Shown one piece after another: positions 45,162-57,925 of a stretch of 64,000 nucleotides of DNA. A program made the translations under genes and the position numbers. Numbering within the stretch: position 1 is the first letter of the stretch; the number at the start of each line of letters is the position of its first letter. A model generated the notes under the pieces. The model did no database searches, was not told the DNA's origin, and was given only the letters and a program-made list of their open reading frames with translations. This DNA is from Engraulis encrasicolus (taxonomy: Eukaryota; Chordata; Actinopteri; Clupeiformes; Engraulidae): contig NC_085880.1 in NCBI RefSeq assembly GCF_034702125.1, positions 11,689,757-11,753,756 on the forward strand, in the 5' to 3' direction.

Positions 45162-46091
45162 TGTAACACCAGGTTCAAAACACCAGTAAGGTTGTTGACA
45201 CCATTGAAGAGCCATGATACAGTTTCACAGTAATATTGAGGGTTTTATTACAAGCAACACATTGAAGACAAAAGGAGGGTTGGAGGAGTAGCTGTTCACC
45301 AACATCTAACACCGTACATCGGGAACATGGCAATCTTGTGAACAACAAGCCACTGCAAAGACACACAAGAGTTAGGTGTGAAAAGGGTTAAAACACTACA
45401 ACAACATCAGGATAAAACCACTACAAACAAACCTGAAATAACTCTGGTGAACAGCTAGACTCTTCACTCCAGCCAGTGGCCCACGATGCACAAGCTTAAA
45501 ACCTTACTAAATACAATTACTTTTATTATTACAATTATCTTTATTAAGTTTAAATACAATGTCTAAAAGTATAAAAAACACACATTACCCAAATCCAAAC
45601 AACTACCTATGCTGGGCCGCTGGCTGGAGTAATTGGTGGTGCACAGTGTCCCAGTACAGGTTGGCCACCCTGTATGGGACAGAAATCAAAAGCAAATGAA
45701 ATAACGCATACACTCCAATCATACACCAATCACACATTAAAACTGTACTCACGCATGCACTCATAACCATCAACGAGACCATGTTACCAGGTTGCACAGC
45801 CTAGCTACTGGAGATCATTTAAGTTAGACAGGTAAGCCAAACAGTTACATCACTCACACTCACATTCACATTCACACTCACACGCACAAGCACACAAAAG
45901 AACAATCTGTGCACCACCAACCTTACCCCCTTCACAAAGGAAACCAAGAGAGGCCCCAACACCACCAACTTCCTGTTTATATAGGGAGCCATCTTGTCAA
46001 GCTGGGCACTTCCTGTCTCTCAGCGCCACAGCTCCCCCTCTGTCCTGGCCCAGTCATCGCACCCACTCACAACATCGTCCATTCCGTTACA
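45162..46091 (-). repeat. LTR (3' LTR in element orientation)
   Basis: A 930-bp repeat adjoining the polypurine tract at 46092-46106. It differs from its partner at only a few positions in the parts compared (for example CCGTTACA here against CCGCTACA). Confidence 0.9.
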
Positions 46092-47168
46092 TCCCCCTCC
46101 ACTTTTCTGCAGCCTGTCCTCAGGCTGGTCTCAGCATGCTTTCAGAGATGATCACCACTAGATCGGTGCAGTGGATCCCGGCACGCCTGCTGCTGGAGTT
46201 GAGGGTCCAGGACCAGGTCCATCTGCTGCTGCCGCTTCTTCTACGGGAGTCACCATCGAAAATCCAAGGAGTCCTTGGATGCTGCCCTGCCCAACCAGTC
46301 ACCTCACGAATACTTGTCACCGTTGCAGCGCGTCAACCTGACAGATGGGCATCGCCCACAAGGCCCTCTGGTGAGGTGAAGCAATGCTCTTTCTCCACAG
46401 GTGTTCATGGGTGTTTGCTTCTTGACTTCAGAGGGAGCACAGTTTCCAGCAACGTCCAACTGTAGCACTCCATACCACAGATGCAGGACCCCGTTGCCAT
46501 TGGCTGCCCTCAGCTGTGGCCAGGAGGTTGGAGGCTTCAGCCATTGGCCAATTCTCCCAAAAAGCTCTCCCAACCCTGTCCTGGCACCACGATACCTGGG
46601 AGCCAGTACCCAGTCAGCATGAGACACACACACCATGTATAGACACCTGGAGCATCCCCCACAACCACAAGGGGCAGACTTGTTCTTCAAGGGGCATTCT
46701 TCATTGCTCAACAATAGCATGACCATCTTCCTCTTATCTGGCCTGACGTGCTTCCCCGTCTTCACATCTCGGGTTGTAGGCGGGTCATCGACCATCTTTT
46801 GCCGGCACTCCTGTACACTGAGTGCCGAGATTCACATTCTCGTCCGAGTGTTGCCTAAAACTGAAGAGCAAGTGAGTGACTGGGGCAGAGGCAGGGCTGG
46901 CATCGAGGCAGTTGAGTTCCCCATCTACGCAGATAATTCATCAATCAAGTTAGTTTTCAACAGTTACAGCAAACATTCTAAAACACATTTACAAAACGTT
47001 TCCATTGTTCAAAATCTTCAACCGGGACTCTAAAACAGGGCATCACAGAAATACAGACGGCACAGACATAAAATCTCTCGGTCTCTCAAACCTCCCTCAT
47101 TCAGATTTAGAGACATCCTCAATGATGTAACAACTTTAAAACACCGGTGCTGCAGACTACGCCAAAGA

Positions 47169-48097
47169 TGTAACACCAGGTTCAAACACCAGTAATGTTG
47201 TTGACACCATTGAAGAGCCATGAGCCAGTTTCACAGTAATATTGAGGGTTTTATTACAAGCAACACATTGAAGACAAAAGGAGGGTTGGAGGAGTAGCTG
47301 TTCACCAACATCTAACACCGTACATCGGGAACATGGCAATCTTGTGAACAACAAGCCACTGCAAAGACACACAAGAGTTAGGTGTGAAAAGGGTTAAAAC
47401 ACTACAACAACATCAGGATAAAACCACTACAAACAAACCTGAAATAACTCTGGTGAACAGCTAGACTCTTCACTCCAGCCAGTGGCCCACAATGCACAAG
47501 CTTAAAACCTTACTAAATACAATTACTTTTATTATTACAATTATCTTTATTAAGTTTAAATACAATGTCTAAAAGTATAAAAAACACACATTACCCAAAT
47601 CCAAACAACTACCTATGCTGGGCCGCTGGCTGGAGTAATTGGTGGTGCACAGTGTCCCAGTACAGGTTGGCCACCCTGTATGGGACAGAAATCAAAAGCA
47701 AATGAAATAACGCATACACTCCAATCATACACCAATCACACATTAAAACTGTACTCACGCATGCACTCATAACCATCAACGAGACCATGTTACCAGGTTG
47801 CACAGCCTAGCTACTGGAGATCATTTAAGTTAGACAGGTAAGCCAAACAGTTACATCACTCACACTCACATTCACATTCACACTCACACGCACAAGCACA
47901 CAAAAGAACAATCTGTGCACCACCAACCTTACCCCCTTCACAAAGGAAACCAAGAGAGGCCCCAACACCACCAACTTCCTGTTTATATAGGGAGCCATCT
48001 TGTCAAGCTGGGCACTTCCTGTCTCTCAGCGCCACAGCTCCCCCTCTGTCCTGGCCCAGTCATTGCACCCACTCACAACATCGTCCATTCCGCTACA
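47169..48097 (-). repeat. LTR (5' LTR in element orientation)
   Basis: A 929-bp repeat adjoining the candidate primer-binding site. The near identity of the two LTRs suggests a fairly recent insertion. Confidence 0.9.
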
Positions 48098-48101
48098 CAA
48101 T

Positions 48102-49149
48102 CTATGATTGCTCTGGTTGCTCCTGTGGACTGTATATGCATACTGCCCATCATGGTGTTAAGCCAGAAAACAGACACTATTCCACAACCCCACAACAAAT
48201 GCTATAATAAACTCCATAGACCTACAGTACATTCTACATTTCAAGTTGTACATTGGCCTAGTAGGGGTTAGGATATAAGTCTATATATTTTAGCACGCAA
48301 AGCAATATGGTTGCAAAGTGTTGTCCTCGTAAGAAAAGTACCCCCTGAAAACGTCGAAAAATGGCACTTTTCTGTCTGGGCCGAACTTCAGACCTACACG
48401 AATCAAGTTTCAAGTTTCAATCATGATCTACACCAATGATAGCTTTGCCACTGTATCCACACATTAAGATGACCTCATCATGAAAAGTTTTATGGCAAGT
48501 CGTGCGAACATCACTAAAACATGATTTTTCCAGGGCTTGATAGATAAGCCAAGGAGCAAATATGCTAAAAATGGTACAATGAAAAAAAAACATTCTGTTT
48601 CTGGGTATAATATATCGTAGGTATACTGTGATATTAATATAGATAAACAAATGTGTTTCGTTCGTGCAAGATAAGCTTAAAAAAACATCCACGACACAAC
48701 TAAGACAAATGAGTTTCAGTAGAGATAATCAGCAGAGCAATACTTTAGGAGCATGGTGCAGATGGGATCCCCTCTGTTTTTCCGTCCCTCTCCTCTGTTT
48801 ATCCCTCTACTGAAGTATTGCTCAACTGAATGTCAACTTGAAGTCCTTCATCGTATGTCTTGTATCTTTTTTGAAAACGTATCTCTGGCTCTAAGGTACC
48901 CTTATGAGAAGTAACCCAGAAAAAATATTAACAGAATGATGTGAATACAACATGCTCTGCTATCTCAAGCGACAAGATGGAATAGCAGATTAATAGCACA
49001 GTTTTCCAATGGGCAATATTGCAGGTACACATCTCTGAATTGTAGTTTAATTGCAGGGTAATGATGGCATTATGTTGCCAATATTTAATTTAAAAAAATT
49101 CTGAGAATGAATACTGGTAGCCTAATGTGTATCATATTATGTTGTGGTA
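48102..49149. other. upstream flank of receptor 8, copy 1
   Basis: The sequence is nearly identical to 53935-54980. Small open frames (for example 48417-48692, minus strand) are conserved only because the DNA is a recent duplicate; they resemble no protein I know. No gene is called. Confidence 0.6.
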
Positions 49150-49330
49150 CAAACAAGGTTATACAGCTTTCAATGAAACCAGAGGATAATTAATGAGTGT
49201 TTCGCTTGTTCAGAAAACATTTCTGTCCCCCCCCCCCCCCCCCCCCCCCCCACCCCCCCCTTCTGAAAGCAGAGGACATCTTTCACTTCAGTCGGACGGT
49301 CTCTTTACCTTTCACTCTTTCCGACCGTTG
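49150..49330 (+). promoter_or_regulatory. core promoter and untranslated exon 1 of receptor 8
   Basis: GATAATTAAT at 49185-49194 takes the place of the TATA box. The exon is a diverged relative of those upstream (TTCGCTTGTTCAGAAAACAT, TTTCACTTCAGTCGGACGG) with a 30-base poly-C run at 49229-49258. It ends CCGTTG|GTGAGT, donor GT at 49331-49332. The acceptor TTCCAACTGCAG ends at 49922, giving a 592-bp intron. Confidence 0.55.
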
Positions 49331-49729
49331 GTGAGTTTTCTGTTCTTCTCTTTTCATGATATCACTTTGGTTCATAATGTCATTCGATCTTTAATTTTCT
49401 CTTTGGTGTCTATCAGCTTTTTAAGTGAATACTGGTAGCTGCATAAAATATTGAATTGATGTAATATGGAGGACCAACTGGTGAGATTAGCCAGTGTATG
49501 ATTAGGCAGAGTTAGTGGCTATAAGGAACCACTAAAATTACATTTCCTCACTGAAATAGGAAACAGACTTAGAAAAGTTGTTGAATTATAATACAGTAGA
49601 TCTCTCCTTAGTATGGAGGGTCTGATCTAGGAAAGAAGAGTGTTTGCCCTGGCCAGAACAAACTATGTATACGGTGTGTCAGGAAATGTGTAAATGTTTG
49701 TGCTTACCGAAAGATGTGTGCATGCACGT

Positions 49730-49733
<4 letters not shown>

Positions 49734-49824
<91 letters not shown>
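49734..49824. repeat. (CA)n microsatellite in receptor 8 intron
   Basis: About 90 bases of CA lie in the intron position typical of the family. The counterpart at 55536-55578 is half as long and marks the point where the duplicated sequence ends. Confidence 0.95.
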
Positions 49825-49827
<3 letters not shown>

Positions 49828-49940
49828 TAAAAGTTCATTCATTAGCATCGGCCGTGCTCTGTCTTATGAGTCATTTGAACTGACCCCACCTCTCCTATCT
49901 GCTCACTCTCTTCCAACTGCAGAACAAACAAAAAAGACAT

Positions 49941-50846
49941 ATGGAGAGCTTCCACAAAAAGCTTTTGGAATTCTTCAACGTGACAGATTTGAATAACTTA
50001 TTTTTCTTCATGTCAATTCAGACCTGGGTGATCTTACCCATCGCTCTACCTGTGGTGTGCTTGGCCATTCGGGGGCTCCTGTCCCTGACCAAGAGCGACC
50101 ATGTGGTGCCGGTGTACGTCATCAACCTACTGATCTCGGATGTGCTTCAGATATGTGCTCGGCCGGCCATCCTCAGCATGTCCCCTTCGGGTGCCTTTTA
50201 CGAACTCATAGGTTTTCTGTACTCCTCTGGGATGTTTGCGAGCATCTTCTTCATGTTGTGCATTGCTGGGGAGAGATACGCCATGATCGTCCATCCCCTC
50301 TGGTACAGGATTCACCGGACTATCAAGAAGTCAGTTCTCTGCTCTTTGACTGTGTGGATGGTCACTTTTGTGACAGTAGGTGCGACTGAGATAGCTGCCG
50401 TAATTGACGTCGTTAGGGTGGACAGAGTCTTTATATGCTGGTCTGTTGTGTGCCTTCTTCCCTATCCGTTCGTCATATTCTTCATTGTGGAGACCTGGAG
50501 GGCTCTCTCTAAGTCCATCTCCATCTCTCCACGTGAACAGAGGAGGATCATGGGAATGCTGGCTCTCGTCCTGGTCATCTACACGGCTTTCTTCTTGCCA
50601 TACGTTGTACTGATGCTGCTAATGTCCTCGTCTCCATGGATGTTTACAGACTACTCGTTTCAATGCCTGGCAGTGACTTCCACAGCACTTATGTCCCTTA
50701 ACCTTGTGGCAGATCCTGTGCTTTATGTGTTTATGGGGAAAAGGAGTTCACCCTGCCTGCCATGTTGTCGATGTAGCAGACGCAGTCAGCTGGAAAGTAC
50801 TGTGATGAATCCTCCACTGGTGAACAACACAACCAGCAGTACATAA
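49941..50846 (+). CDS. class A G-protein-coupled receptor (receptor 8)
   Basis: This is an intact 301-residue receptor, the most divergent of the seven close paralogues in its 5' half. It has an NVT sequon near residue 13, GERY, SPREQRR, FFLPY and ADPVLY. TM4 and the following loop differ from the others (VTVGATEIAAVIDVVRVD). Loop 3 reads SSSPWMFTDYSFQC, so the cysteine before Pro-Trp present in the other close copies is a serine here. TM5 (PFVIFFIVETW) and the short tail without the acidic stretch match receptor 7. The ATG lies 18 bases after the predicted acceptor. Probably functional. Confidence 0.9.
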   Translation: MESFHKKLLEFFNVTDLNNLFFFMSIQTWVILPIALPVVCLAIRGLLSLTKSDHVVPVYVINLLISDVLQICARPAILSMSPSGAFYELIGFLYSSGMFASIFFMLCIAGERYAMIVHPLWYRIHRTIKKSVLCSLTVWMVTFVTVGATEIAAVIDVVRVDRVFICWSVVCLLPYPFVIFFIVETWRALSKSISISPREQRRIMGMLALVLVIYTAFFLPYVVLMLLMSSSPWMFTDYSFQCLAVTSTALMSLNLVADPVLYVFMGKRSSPCLPCCRCSRRSQLESTVMNPPLVNNTTSST

Positions 50847-52349
<1,503 letters not shown>

Positions 52350-53796
52350 CAAACCCCAACTCCGATGAAGTTGGGACGTTTGGTAAACAGTGAATAAAAT
52401 CAAAATGCTATCATTTTCAAAACATTCAATCTATTCATTAGATGGAGAATAGTGAAAAGACAACATATTAAGTGTTAAAACTGAGAAAAAATATTGTTTT
52501 GGGGGACATATGTACTCATTTCTAATTTGATAAATCCAACACGTCTCAAAAGAGTTGGGACGGGGACAATAAATGACAGCAAATGTCGAGGAAGACTAAA
52601 AACAAAACAAAAGACAACACTTAACAGTTAAATACATTAACCGATGAGATGATTTTATATAAAAAAAACAGTGTTAATTCCTATCTTGGACATGATTTCA
52701 CCAGCTTAAATGGTGGGTGTATTCCTTGTCATGTTTTGCAATGTTTTCCTTTCTGTAGTGCTTACAGTGTGACAGGTCTTGACCAAAAACCCACCATTTT
52801 ATCACCTGCTGGTCCTTATGATGGAGCCAAACTGTTAAAACATAGTAGAGAATGCAATTTGACCTTACTATGTGGCAGTAATCGAAGATCTCCCTTCAAA
52901 ATATAATGCATGAGTGGCTTTTCATGCTGTTTAAAACCCATTTATACCATTCAGCACTGTATTTAACTCTACAGATGAGTGAGAACATCTTAACCAATAC
53001 ACTACTGCACCCGCATGCCATCATGGAGGCTGACTTTTGAAGCTAGCACTAACACAAGTTGGATGGTCCATTTTCACTGTAGCACAGGATGTGTAATGCT
53101 CTATTATTGTCAAAAAGAATGGACTTCTACAACGTCTGCCGACTTCTGTAAGCAAAGGACAGTTTCCCATGTCTTCTGGGTCTATTTCAAGTGAGCTCAG
53201 GTGCTTAGGAGAATGTTACACCCCTGTATCATTTTCATGCATTAAGCATTCTTAATATGGTCAATTTTCAATAGCTCTAATTCCTGGAGTGCTAGAGTGA
53301 GACTACAGCCAATATATATTTCATGATGTCATGAATATACAATGATTTTATTAACAAAAATATGTCTTCTATACACTCAATCGTGGTAAATCAAAGGGAA
53401 TTCAAAAATGAATGTAATAACTATGGTAATTATTCCCTTTGCATCTTTAATTCTGAGTGACTCAGCCTCTCTGTGATGATCTTGTACCTGGACACCTATA
53501 TTGTCCGTCAGTACAATTCATTTTGAAATGTTCTTCTTTGTTGTTTTATCTTATTTGGATGTTTACTAAATTTCACTGATCCCCGTCCCAACTCTTTTGA
53601 GACGTGTTGGATTTATCAAATTAGAAATGAGTACATATGTCCCCCAAAACAATATTTTTTCTCGATTTTAACACTTAATATGTTGTCTTTTCACTATTCT
53701 CCATCTAATGAATAGATTGAATGTTTTGAAAATGATAGCATTTTGATTTTATTCACTGTTTACCAAACGTCCCAACTTCATCGGAGTTGGGGTTTG
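52350..53796. mobile_element. TA-flanked element with about 215-bp inverted repeats
   Basis: CAAACCCCAACTCCGATGAA at the left is matched by its reverse complement at the right, and the match continues inward for about 215 bases (to the AAGAGTTGGGACG region). TA stands on both sides (52348-52349 and 53797-53798), and the empty site near 45005 reads CTTCTACAATAC. Size and TA duplication fit a Tc1/mariner-type element with long terminal repeats. The interior shows no transposase motif I can recognise. Confidence 0.85.
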
Positions 53797-55532
53797 TACA
53801 ATACTATAATGTTATCTAGTGTCTGTCTGTATGTCCGGTGCAATGTCTGTGATTGTCTTAGGGGGCACCAAACACAACATCATAACCGTATATAAAGATT
53901 TAGGCCTACATCATGTCATATAGTATTGGTCAATCTATGATTACTCTGGTTGCTCCTGTGGACTGTACATGCATACTGCCCATCATGGTGTTAAGCCAGA
54001 AAACAGACACTATACCACAACCCCACAACAAATGCTATAATAAACTCCATAGACCTACAGTACAGTCTTTTCAAGTTGTACATTGGCCTAGTAGGGGTTA
54101 GGATATAAGTCTATATATTTTAGCACGCAAAGCAATATGTTTGCAAAGTGTTGTCCTCGTAAGAAAAGTACCCCCTGAAAACGTCGAAAAATGGCACTTT
54201 TCTGTCTGGGCCGAACTTCAGACCTACACGAATCAAGTTTCAAGTTTCAATCATGATCTACACCAATGATAGCTTTGCCACTGTATCCATACATTAAGAT
54301 GACCTCATCATGAAAAGTTTTATGGCAAGTCGTGCGAACATCACTAAAACATGATTTTTCCAGGGTTTGATAGATAAGCCAAGGAGCAAATATGCTAAAA
54401 ATGGTACAATGAAAAAAAAACATTCTGTTTCTGAGTATAATATATCGTAGGTATACTGTGATATTAATATAGATAAACAAATGTGTTTCGTTCGTGCAAG
54501 ATAAGCTTAAAAAAACATCCACGACACAACTAAGACAAATGAGTTTCAGTAGAGATAATCAGCAGAGCAATACTTTAGGAGCATGGTGCAGATGGGATCC
54601 CCTCTGTTTTTCCAGCTCTCTCCTCTGTTTATCCCTCTACTGAAGTATTGCTCAACTGAATGTCAACTTGAAGTCCTTCGTCGTATGTCTTGTATCTTTT
54701 TTGAAAACGTATCTCTGGCTCTAAGGTACCCTTATGAGAAGTAACCCAGAAAAAATATTAACAGAATGATGTGAATACAACATGCTCTGCTATCTCAAGC
54801 GACAAGATGGAATAGCAGATTAATAGCACAGTTTTCCAATGGGCAATATTGCAGGTACACATCTCTGAATTGTAGTTTAATTGCAGGGTAATGATGGCAT
54901 TATGTTGCCAATATTTAATTTAAAAAAATTCTGAGAATGAATACTGGTAGCCTAATGTGTATCATATTATGTTGTGGTACAAACAAGGTTATACAGCTTT
55001 CAATGAAACCAGAGGATAATTAATGAGTGTTTCGCTTGTTCAGAAAACATTTCTGCCCCCCCCTTCTAAAAGCAGAGGACATCTTTCACTTCAGTCGGAC
55101 GGTCTCTTTACCTTTCACTCTTTCCGACCGTTGGTGAGTTTTCTGTTCTTCTCTTTTCATATCACTTTGGTTCATAATGTCATTCGATCTTTAATTTTCT
55201 CTTTGGTGTCTATCAGCTTTTTAAGTGAATACTGGTAGCTGCATAAAATATTGAATTGATGTAATACGGAGGACCAACTGGTGAGATTAGCCAGTGTATG
55301 ATTAGGCAGAGTTAGTGGCTATAAGGAACCACTAAAATTACATTTCCTCACTAAAATAGGAAACAGACTTAGAAAAGTTGTTGAATTATAATACAGTTGA
55401 TCTCTCCTTAGTATGGAGGGTCTGATCTAGGAAAGAAGAGTGTTTGCCCTGGCCAGAACAAACTATGTATACGGTGTGTCAGGAAATGTGTAAATGTTTG
55501 TGCTTACCGAAAGATGTGTGCATGCACGTGCA

Positions 55533-55578
<46 letters not shown>
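53797..55578 (+). pseudogene. orphan receptor upstream unit: promoter, exon 1, part of intron, no receptor
   Basis: The text from 53935 is nearly identical to 48102-49830. It includes the TATA-like GATAATTAAT and exon 1 ending CCGTTG|GTGAGT, with a donor GT at 55134-55135. The duplicate stops at the end of the (CA)n tract (55578). The following bases (TGTGGGCCACCACAGC) are unrelated, and no receptor coding sequence follows for 6.7 kb. It is therefore a promoter and first exon without a gene. Confidence 0.75.
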
Positions 55579-55581
<3 letters not shown>

Positions 55582-55950
55582 TGGGCCACCACAGCAACCA
55601 ACATTTCTCCAATCAGCATCATATATGCACAAATATTACAGGGTTGAATTGCTTGAAGAAGACCAACAGACCGAAACGTCGCTATTTAATGTCGCTATTA
55701 AAACGCTGTAAATGTGGACAATGAGCGGTCCCCTTTCAACGCACCTGGCCAAAGAGGTGTACAAGAATTGTGTGGACTATTTGCATGTGACGCCATGCGT
55801 TTCCAAATTTGATTATAATGTCTTGTTTGTGGATATTTTTTATTGTGGCCTTACAGTTCATGCTAATATGTGGCAAAAATAAATTCTTTCTCTGCATCAG
55901 TCTGTGTTTATAGTGATATTCAATCAACAATTCTGTTGACTTGTTGACTA
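55579..55950. other. repeat-like sequence with GACCGAAACGTCGC word
   Basis: GAAGAAGACCAACAGACCGAAACG near 55656 resembles words near 57414-57440 (GAGGAAGACCCGGC, then GTCGAAATGTTGC) and, inverted, near 56090. Such words are common in fish retroposon tails. No gene is seen. Confidence 0.35.
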
Positions 55951-56374
55951 GGAAACACTTTACTTGATGCCGGTGTCATAAGCATGTCATTACAGTGTCA
56001 TAATAGAGTCATGGCACAGTTATGCATGTCAAAGAAAAGGGGGGGCGCACCTTGCATCAATTGTTTTCTTTACTCTTGTGCACAGACGCGTTTCGGCGTG
56101 TGCCTTCCTCAGTGTGCAACTGATGCGCCTGTGCACAAAACTAAAGAAAACAATTGATGCCAGGTGCGCCCCCCTTTTTCTTTTAAGTATTTATTTGGGC
56201 CAGCACCCTTAAACGTTATCAAGAAACCTGAGTGAAGCCTGCTACCTATCATACAGTTATGCATGTGTCATAAACATTATGTCTATGCCATAAACATGTT
56301 ATGACTGTTGGCCTTAAGTGACATTCGGTTATGGCAAAGACAACATGCTTATAACACCGGAGTCAAGTGTTACC
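55951..56374. mobile_element. MITE with 8-bp duplication, carrying a nested foldback
   Basis: GGAAACACTTTACTTGATGC at the left and GGAGTCAAGTGTTACC at the right are inverted matches. GTTGACTA (55943-55950) and GTTGACTG (56375-56382) form an 8-bp duplication with one change. Inside, 56039-56180 is a second palindrome (GGGGGGCGCACCTTGCATCA against TGATGCCAGGTGCGCCCCCC), so one small element sits within another. Confidence 0.7.
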
Positions 56375-56407
56375 GTTGACTGTGACTTGTATTCGCCATG
56401 CCTATGG

Positions 56408-57166
56408 CAGGAGTGTGAAACTCAAATTCACCGTGGGCCAAAATCAAAACTCAAACACAAAAGTCACAAACCAAACTCGATATTTATTCAAAATTGACAG
56501 AAATTGTGCATGTCTGCACAGATTGCCCGGTAATAGTCTATTTAAAGCTAGATCCGTATCGTATGGTTCATATGGTACTTAAAATGTGCCAGCACATATT
56601 CTGATATTGTGTAGACTACTGTGTAGATGAGTGGGAGACACCACTATCGATTACATTTTAAGTGATACTGTGCCATTTTTGGAAATAAGCCCATATTACA
56701 CCTGTCCTTGAGTTAAATGATTGAGTTTCACCTTTCACCTGTATTTTCAATTGTTCTCCAATTACCTTCAAGCTAGCGATTAACATTGAATTCTAAGAGA
56801 ACTAATTTGGCGGCTAGCTGGTCTCATAGGAGTCAATGTTAATTGCTAGCTTGGAGGTAAAATTTGGACTGCCATAGTCAGAGAACGACTGGAAGTACAG
56901 GAGAAAGGTAAAACTCAACATTTAGCTCAAGGGGAGGTGTAATATGGGCTTATTTCCGAAAATGGCACAGTATCACTCTAATGTTACTCTGGCCTGGGCC
57001 CTCTCAAAAATTCTATGTGACACACAACATTTCGTTTTCAACTCATAATATTGCGGTGTGTGCATGATCCATCTGCAATAGAGTACACATTTGAAATTAT
57101 CTTACAGGCCAAGTAAAATGACATGGCGGGCCAAATCGGGCCCCTGTGCCTTGATTTCGACACCTG
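56408..57166. mobile_element. hAT-like element with nested foldback MITE
   Basis: CAGGAGTGTGAAACTCAAAT at the left and TTGATTTCGACACCTG at the right are inverted matches of the CAGG-type ends common in hAT repeats. A second palindromic element, about 56661-56977, is nested inside (AGTGATACTGTGCCATTTTT against AAAATGGCACAGTATCACT). Neither codes for protein. Confidence 0.65.
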
Positions 57167-57734
57167 TGGTTTATGGGATGAAGGACCATTGAATTGATTA
57201 TGGGCATTTGTCATGGCTCATTTAGCTTTGGTAGGTACAGTATAGAGGATTTGATGAGCTGGGGACACATGTTCTTGTTGACACACAACTGTTTGCTTGT
57301 AATTTCATCGGTCAACTTTGCCAGTTGTTGAAAAGGATAAATGTGTGCTATGCACACCCCTCTGCCGTAGCCAGGTGCAAGACAATTGAAGCTGAATCCA
57401 CAATAAAGTGTCATCTGAGGAAGACCCGGCGGGGTCGAAATGTTGCTTTTAAGCAAATATCAAGCTGTACAAATACTGACTAAAAATGGATTTAAAGCAG
57501 CATTAAGGACTTTGATTTCTTTGTAGTTAATTTAGTCATTAGTCAAGCTAATAAAACATGCATGTCCGTCTGGGGTGCTGGGCTACGTTACTAAAGTATA
57601 CTTTGGGCATGCTACCCAAAAAGTCATAAAGAAAAGAAAGAACAGGAGCCTGGTGTTGGAGACTTTATTTTTGTTGTTCCACCCTACTGTAAGTCATTGG
57701 TGCCCTCTAGCAGGGATAACAGACCCCACCCATC
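57167..57734. other. non-coding sequence
   Basis: No gene is recognised. A word GAGGAAGACCCGGCGGGGTC near 57417 looks like part of a degraded retroposon. Confidence 0.3.
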
Positions 57735-57925
57735 ACAATGCAACCCCAGATGACTATCCAATACCAGACCCAAGCCATCATACTACAAACACAGAGGAAT
57801 ATCCTATACCCGCCCTAAGCCATCATAACTCCACAGGACTATCCTCTACCAGTCCTAAGCTATCACAACTCCAGATTACTATGCCATACCAGATCTAAGC
57901 CCTCATAACTCCAGAGGACTTGGTA
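57735..57925. repeat. imperfect minisatellite, unit about 42 bp
   Basis: The words GACTATCC, ATACCAGACC, TAAGCCATCATAACTCCA recur about four and a half times with substitutions. The open frame across it is a by-product of the repeat. Confidence 0.75.

Larger units (their letters stand above)
45162..48097 (-). mobile_element. complete non-autonomous LTR retroelement
   Basis: Two nearly identical direct repeats of about 930 bp (45162-46091 and 47169-48097), each beginning TGTAAC and ending in TACA, enclose 1077 bp. CAAT flanks both sides (45158-45161 and 48098-48101), and the empty site near 53933 reads TTGGTCAATCTATG. On the minus strand a polypurine tract, AAAAGTGGAGGGGGA, directly precedes one LTR, and TTTGGCGTAGTCTGCAGC directly follows the other as a candidate primer site, so the element runs leftward. 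The interior has a 163-codon minus-strand frame (46304-46795) that I do not recognise. No gag-pol landmarks are visible. Confidence 0.9.

Noticed and set aside
46304..46795. 163-codon minus-strand frame as a functional gene
   Set aside because: It lies within the interior of a non-autonomous LTR element and matches nothing I recognise; kept only as a remark under the element.
49229..49258. Poly-C run in exon 1 of receptor 8 as a regulatory element
   Set aside because: The duplicate at 55057 has only a short C run, so it is more likely slippage or an assembly artefact.
57575..57898. 107-codon frame near 57.6 kb
   Set aside because: Half of it is the 42-bp minisatellite; no conserved domain.
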